The notes beneath the pieces were generated by a model. It had not been told where the DNA came from, ran no database searches, and saw nothing but the letters and a program-made list of their open reading frames with translations. Below are positions 60,496 to 64,000 of a stretch of DNA of 64,000 nt, in pieces. Each line of letters opens with the position of its first letter. Position 1 is the first letter of the stretch. Origin of the DNA: Streptomyces sp. NRRL B-1347 (lineage in GTDB: Bacteria; Actinomycetota; Actinomycetes; Streptomycetales; Streptomycetaceae); contig NZ_JOJM01000007.1 of assembly GCF_000720325.1 (NCBI RefSeq), positions 62,001 to 126,000 of the forward strand, read 5' to 3'. The position numbers and the translations under genes were made by a program.

Positions 60496-62256
60496 TCACC
60501 ATCCTTTGCCGGAGTCCGAGCCGGGCTCGGCGCCTTGCGCGTGGCTCGCGTCCCAGTCACCGCCGCCACCGTCGCCGCCGCTCCAGTCGCCCGCGCCGCC
60601 TTCCCAGTCGTCCGTGCCGGTCGGCTGCCGTGCCGGCAGGGCGAACACCAGGAGCAGCGCGAGGGCCACCGCCCCGGCGGAGTAGTAGGCGGCTTCCTGG
60701 GCCGCGCCGTTGAAGTTCTCCCGCAGGGCCGTGTCCGCCGCGCGGTCGAAGGCCCGGCCGATCGCCCGGTCGTCGTTGCCCTTGGGGCAGCCGGCGGGTG
60801 TGTGGCTCGGGTCGTCGGCCTTCGCGGTCTCGGCGAAGCAGCGGACGAAGGTCCGGGCGGAGTCCTCGGCGGCCGTCCGGGACATCCCCGCCGCCACCAG
60901 GTCCTGCTCGAGGCGCGGCACCGCCTCCCGTGCCGCCCGCGAGGCGTTGTCCCCGAGGTGCCCGAAGAAGACAAGGCCGATCACCGCGATGCCGAGGGCG
61001 GTGCCCACCCGCTGGGCGGTGTTGAGCAGGCCGCCGGAGGCACCCGCGTGCTTCCAGTGGACCGACGACATCACGATGTCCACGTTGGGCGCGACGACCA
61101 GGCCCGTTCCCATGCCGACCACGAAGAGCGGGACGGCGAGTTCGGGACCGTCCAGGTCGGCGCCGCGCGCACGCAGCGTCAACAGGGTCCCGACGGCGCC
61201 GATCACGGCCAGGCCGGTACCGAGCAGCAGCAGCCATTTGCCCAGGCGGCGGAAGAGCCGGTCGGACAGCATCCCGCAGGCCACGGTGCCCACGGCGGGC
61301 GGCAGCAGGACCAGGCCGGTGTCCAGGGCGCTCAGCCCCACGCCGGTCTGGAGGTAGATCGAGGTCAGGAACCACAGGCTGATGAAGCCGGCGAAGTAGA
61401 GCAGCCCGATGCCGATGCCGGTGCTGAACTCCACGTTCTTGAACAGCCGCACGTCGAACAGCGGCTCCCGGTCGGCGCGCAGCCGTCGCAGCGCCCACAG
61501 GACGAACAGGCTGAGCACGAACGGCGCGGCCACCAGGCAGGCGATCGACCAGGCGGGCCAGCCGACGGAGCTGCTCTCGATCAGCGGGACCAGGATCAGC
61601 ACCAGGGAGCCGGCCATCAGCAGGCCGCCCGCGTAGTCGATGGCCGCGTCCGACCCTCGTGCCGGCCGCAGCCAGCGGGCGGCCAGGACCAGCGTGAGCA
61701 CGCCGATCGGCACGTTCACCAGGAAGACCGGCCGCCATGCCAGGCCCGCCACGTCCCACTCCACCAGCGCTCCGCCGAGCAGCGGCCCCACGGCCACGGC
61801 GACCCCGCTGACAGCGCCGTACAGGCCGTAGGCGCGGCCGCGCTCGGCGGGCGGGAAGGCGGCCTGGATGATCGCGAGGGTCTGCGGATTCATCAGGCCC
61901 GCCATCACGCCCATCACCACCTGCCACAGGATCAGCTGGGCCGGTCCGGTGGCGGTGCCCGACAGGAGCGAGGCGAGGGAGAAACCCGTCACCGCGATCA
62001 GGAACATCCGCTTGTAGCCGTAGCGGTCGCCCAGGCGACCGCCCGGAATGAGCAGCAGGCCGTACGCCAGCGCGTAGCCGCTGATGACCCACTCGATCTC
62101 GTTGTTGGCCGCATCCAGGTCGCGCTGGATGCTCGGAGCGGCCACGTTCACGATCGTGTTGTTCACCAAGATCATGAACACGCCGGCGAGCAGCGCGGCC
62201 AGGACCAGGGTGCGGGCGCGGGCCGTCGTCTCCTCGCCCGCCTTCTGATGGGACAT
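60496..62256 (-). CDS. DHA2 family exporter of the polyketide cluster
   Basis: 586 residues from ATG 62256, GAGGAGGA upstream. Fourteen predicted membrane helices; motif A region GGRLGDRYGYKRMFLIAV, motif C-like GPLLGGALVEW. A soluble loop of about 90 residues near the C terminus contains two Cys, and the protein ends in an Asp/Gly/Trp-rich tail. Probably exports the polyketide product. Its promoter contains a motif shared with padR (62285-62293), so PadR is the likely regulator. It is convergent with the VOC gene 107 bases away. Confidence 0.94.
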   Translation of the reverse strand: MSHQKAGEETTARARTLVLAALLAGVFMILVNNTIVNVAAPSIQRDLDAANNEIEWVISGYALAYGLLLIPGGRLGDRYGYKRMFLIAVTGFSLASLLSGTATGPAQLILWQVVMGVMAGLMNPQTLAIIQAAFPPAERGRAYGLYGAVSGVAVAVGPLLGGALVEWDVAGLAWRPVFLVNVPIGVLTLVLAARWLRPARGSDAAIDYAGGLLMAGSLVLILVPLIESSSVGWPAWSIACLVAAPFVLSLFVLWALRRLRADREPLFDVRLFKNVEFSTGIGIGLLYFAGFISLWFLTSIYLQTGVGLSALDTGLVLLPPAVGTVACGMLSDRLFRRLGKWLLLLGTGLAVIGAVGTLLTLRARGADLDGPELAVPLFVVGMGTGLVVAPNVDIVMSSVHWKHAGASGGLLNTAQRVGTALGIAVIGLVFFGHLGDNASRAAREAVPRLEQDLVAAGMSRTAAEDSARTFVRCFAETAKADDPSHTPAGCPKGNDDRAIGRAFDRAADTALRENFNGAAQEAAYYSAGAVALALLLVFALPARQPTGTDDWEGGAGDWSGGDGGGGDWDASHAQGAEPGSDSGKGW

Positions 62257-62277
62257 GTCAGTTCCTCCTCGTCCCAT

Positions 62278-62296
62278 ATACTCATACACGAGTAAT
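62278..62296 (-). promoter_or_regulatory. Candidate PadR operator in the exporter promoter
   Basis: TACTC (62279-62283) and GAGTA (62290-62294) are perfect arms with a six-base spacer; the right part includes TACACGAGT, identical to the site upstream of padR. Read on the minus strand it overlaps the TATGAGTATAT stretch, the probable -10 region. Confidence 0.5.
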
Positions 62297-62436
62297 CTTG
62301 GAAGGGTAATAGCAACGGCGGAAAGACCCGGCCGCCGCAGGTCTCGAAGAAGCCTTGACGGGCGCCGGACCACGGGTTGAGCGCCGGGTTGCAGGCTGCG
62401 GAGCAGCAGGTCACCCGCCGACGCCAAGGAGTGCCC

Positions 62437-62895
62437 GTGTGGACCGACAGCCTCACCGTCCTGACGCTCCTCGCCACCGGAGTCGCGGCCGGGATCATGT
62501 CGGAGGTCGTTCTCGCCGGCATCCCGGTCTTCGCCTCCATGTCACCCGAGCGGTACGTGTGGACCCATCAGCGCCTGGACCGGCGTTACGAGCCGACGAT
62601 GCCGCTGCTGGTCCTGGGCTCCCTGGTGACCAGCGCCGTCCTCGCCGGCATCGGCGACAGCGCCGCGCAGCGCTGGCTGCACGGCCTTGCCGCCGCGGGA
62701 CTGCTGGGCACCGCTCTCGTCTCCCAGCTGGTGGCCGTGCCCCTGCTGCGCCGACAGGTGCGCGACGTGGACAGTGCGGCGCTGCCCGCCGCCTGGCGCG
62801 ACCCCCGTCCGCGGTGGAAGCGCTGGCACCAACTGCGTACCGCGCTCGCCCTGTTCGCTCTGGCGGCCACCGCACTCGCCGCCGTCCAGCGGTGA
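62437..62895 (+). CDS. DUF1772 (anthrone-oxygenase-like) membrane protein
   Basis: 152 residues from GTG 62437, AAGGAG five bases upstream (a GTG at 62431 is too close to it). Four membrane helices: SLTVLTLLATGVAAGIMSEV, VLGSLVTSAVLAGIG, GLAAAGLLGTALVSQLVAV and ALALFALAATALAAV, with a conserved-type loop WTHQRLDRRYEPTMP. DUF1772 proteins include fungal anthrone oxidases and occur in bacterial aromatic polyketide clusters. Oxidation of an anthrone intermediate to a quinone is the natural guess. Divergent from the exporter gene. Confidence 0.85.
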   Translation: MWTDSLTVLTLLATGVAAGIMSEVVLAGIPVFASMSPERYVWTHQRLDRRYEPTMPLLVLGSLVTSAVLAGIGDSAAQRWLHGLAAAGLLGTALVSQLVAVPLLRRQVRDVDSAALPAAWRDPRPRWKRWHQLRTALALFALAATALAAVQR

Positions 62896-62975
62896 CACCA
62901 CCCCTCCCTCGCGGCACCGCGTCCCGCGACGGTGGTCCCGGTCTCCAGCTCCGCTGCGAGATCCGTGCACCGCGG

Positions 62976-63008
62976 CTTGAAGCCCGCTTGAAGGGCAGCT
63001 GGCAACGT
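62976..63008 (+). promoter_or_regulatory. SARP binding repeats of the cupin-ketosynthase operon
   Basis: CTTGAAG at 62976-62982 and again at 62987-62993: identical heptamers with exactly 11-bp periodicity, the SARP hallmark. About nine bases further lies CAACGT (63003-63008), a possible -10 at the distance SARP promoters show. A perfect palindrome ACGTGC-TCGC-GCACGT follows at 63010-63025. Confidence 0.7.
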
Positions 63009-63107
63009 GACGTGCTCGCGCACGTTTCGGGTCACGGCCCGGTCCTGGACCAGGGCGGGCCAGCACGCGCCGCCGACCGCCGAGCTCCCGTGGAGGAACG
63101 ACACGTC

Positions 63108-63557
63108 ATGCCATTTCCCAGTCCCACCAAGGTCGCGACGCGCGACGTGCCCCCGAGCCGCCGCCAGGGCGCCGAGGTGCGCATACTCCTCACCCCAGGG
63201 CGGGCACCGGGAGCCGAGGGCTTCTCCGGCACCATGCTGCTCGCGCCCGGCGAGTGCCTTTCCGAGCACTACCACCCGTACTCCGACGAGTTCCTGTACG
63301 CGGTCAGCGGCCGGATCCGGGTCCGGGTCGACGGCGAACCCATCGGTCTGGAGCCCGGTGATGCGCTGCTCATCCGCCGCGGCCAGCGGCACCGGATGGA
63401 CAACGCGGGTGACGAGGAGGCGTTCCTGGTCTTCCACATCTGCCCGCTGGCCCCCAGCCCGGAACTGGGGCACGTGGACACCGAGCCGGTGCCCGAACCG
63501 GCGGCGCCCCCGCCGTCGGTCGCGGCCCCCGGGAGCACGGCGGAGGTGCCCCGGTGA
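63108..63557 (+). CDS. Cupin polyketide cyclase (TcmJ/WhiE-ORFII-like)
   Basis: 149 residues from ATG 63108, GGAGG 11 bases upstream. A single cupin: motif 1 LAPGECLSEHYHPYSDEFLY carries the metal-binding His pair and Glu, and motif 2 is GDALLIRRGQRHRMDN. The tail PLAPSPELGHVDTEPVPE matches TcmJ and WhiE ORFII proteins, which assist early cyclisation in type II polyketide assembly. The Pro/Ala-rich C-terminal tail is extended. The stop overlaps the ketosynthase start as GTGA, as is usual for cupin-KS pairs. Confidence 0.93.
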   Translation: MPFPSPTKVATRDVPPSRRQGAEVRILLTPGRAPGAEGFSGTMLLAPGECLSEHYHPYSDEFLYAVSGRIRVRVDGEPIGLEPGDALLIRRGQRHRMDNAGDEEAFLVFHICPLAPSPELGHVDTEPVPEPAAPPPSVAAPGSTAEVPR

Positions 63558-64000
63558 ACGGGCGGCGGGCCGTGATCACCGGCATCGGGGTGGTCGCCCC
63601 GGGCGAGCCCGGCACCAAGGCCTTCTGGGACCTGCTGACCTCCGGCCGCACCGCCACCCGCACCATCACCTTCTTCGACCCCGAGCCGTTCCGGTCACGC
63701 ATGGCGGCCGAGTGCGACTTCGACCCGGCGCGCGCGGGACTGAGCCCGCAGGAGGTCCGCCGCATGGACCGCACGGTCCAACTGGCGGTGGTCAGCGCCC
63801 GCGAGGCGCTCGCCGACAGCGGCCTGGACACGGACGCCGGTGACCCCGCCCGTACGGCGGTCAGCATGGGCAGCGCCTGCGGCTGCACGATGGGGCTCGA
63901 GCGCGAGTACCTGGTGGTCAGCGACGGCGGCCGGCTCTGGGAGGTCGACCCCGCCTACGCGGTGCCACACCTGTACGGCTACCACGTGCCGAGCACGCTG
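63554..64000 (+). CDS. Type II PKS ketosynthase alpha (partial, 3' end outside window)
   Basis: 149 residues are visible from GTG 63554. The N terminus RRAVITGIGVVAPGEPGTKA and the stretch FFDPEPFRSRMAAECDFDPA are characteristic of KS-alpha in minimal aromatic PKS, followed by LSPQEVRRMDRTVQLAVVSA and DGGRLWEVDPAYAVPHLYGY. The catalytic Cys (expected in a STGCTAG-like motif) lies just past the window. CLF and ACP genes should follow. The segment SMGSACGCTMGLEREY differs slightly from the common SVGSAVGCTTSLDREY. Confidence 0.95.
   Translation, partial: MNGRRAVITGIGVVAPGEPGTKAFWDLLTSGRTATRTITFFDPEPFRSRMAAECDFDPARAGLSPQEVRRMDRTVQLAVVSAREALADSGLDTDAGDPARTAVSMGSACGCTMGLEREYLVVSDGGRLWEVDPAYAVPHLYGYHVPSTL

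Noticed and set aside
1..64000. CRISPR arrays, rRNA, prophage or intact insertion sequence
   Set aside because: No regularly spaced repeats, no rRNA sequence, no structural phage genes and no transposase frame were seen; the only mobile-element trace is the broken recombinase at 55476-56086.

Overview
This is a very GC-rich, high-coding-density actinomycete chromosome segment, almost certainly from Streptomyces. The evidence is the family content (SARP, LAL and PadR regulators, DUF6421, DUF2630, DUF5134, DUF305, Tat-exported enzymes), frequent GTG starts, rare TTA codons confined to regulators, and one copy of the interspersed motif CTCAAACGCCGGACGGGCT that litters Streptomyces intergenic regions. 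No tRNA, rRNA, CRISPR array or intact mobile element was seen.

Layout. 0-10.99 kb: a truncated AfsR-type regulator, a DHA2 exporter, a B3/B4-domain protein, a Tat-exported GH95-like glycosidase, a transglutaminase-like protein, and the operon DUF6421-SDR-threonine aldolase. 11-21.3 kb: housekeeping genes (PlsC, glycerophosphodiesterase, GNAT, VOC, FUSC exporter with MarR, DUF5134, M56 peptidase, PAP2, HAD, DUF2630, TetR). 21.3-33.3 kb: exported and redox functions (LVIVD protein, DUF305 lipoprotein, FprA-like reductase, ArsR/old-yellow-enzyme pair with a clear operator, L,D-transpeptidase, a giant beta-propeller amidohydrolase, an APH-fold kinase). 33.4-37.2 kb: a large LAL regulator with a TTA codon and a SARP-like protein. 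37.5-42.7 kb: a caspase-like protease operon with a serine hydrolase and a beta-sandwich partner, next to a membrane-anchored protein; this is the most plausible little-described system here. 42.8-53.5 kb: a secreted PheC-like dehydratase, an M81 peptidase with a ROK repressor, and a divergent oligopeptide ABC transporter translationally coupled to homocysteine methyltransferase. 53.6-55.2 kb: a BNR-repeat protein and an ICMT-like membrane methyltransferase.

55.3-57.0 kb is a scar: a 5'-truncated, frameshifted uracil-DNA glycosylase fragment is joined directly to a truncated, frameshifted tyrosine recombinase, followed by a probable NUDIX remnant and about 700 bases without a convincing gene. 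Immediately to the right begins a type II polyketide gene cluster, cut by the window edge: a SARP activator with a TTA codon (bldA-dependent), an NmrA-like reductase, a PadR regulator, a TcmI-type cyclase, a VOC protein, a DHA2 exporter, a DUF1772 (anthrone-oxygenase-like) membrane protein, a TcmJ/WhiE-ORFII-like cupin, and the start of ketosynthase alpha. Two perfect CTTGAAG heptamers exactly 11 bp apart upstream of the cupin-KS operon look like the SARP binding site. A 9-bp motif shared by the padR and exporter promoters suggests PadR controls self-resistance. The combination of TcmI and cupin cyclases points to a pentangular-type aromatic polyketide; that is inference from families only.

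Several genes have a TAnnnT-like -10 element 6-8 bases before the start codon and no ribosome binding site, so leaderless transcripts are likely and were used to choose starts.
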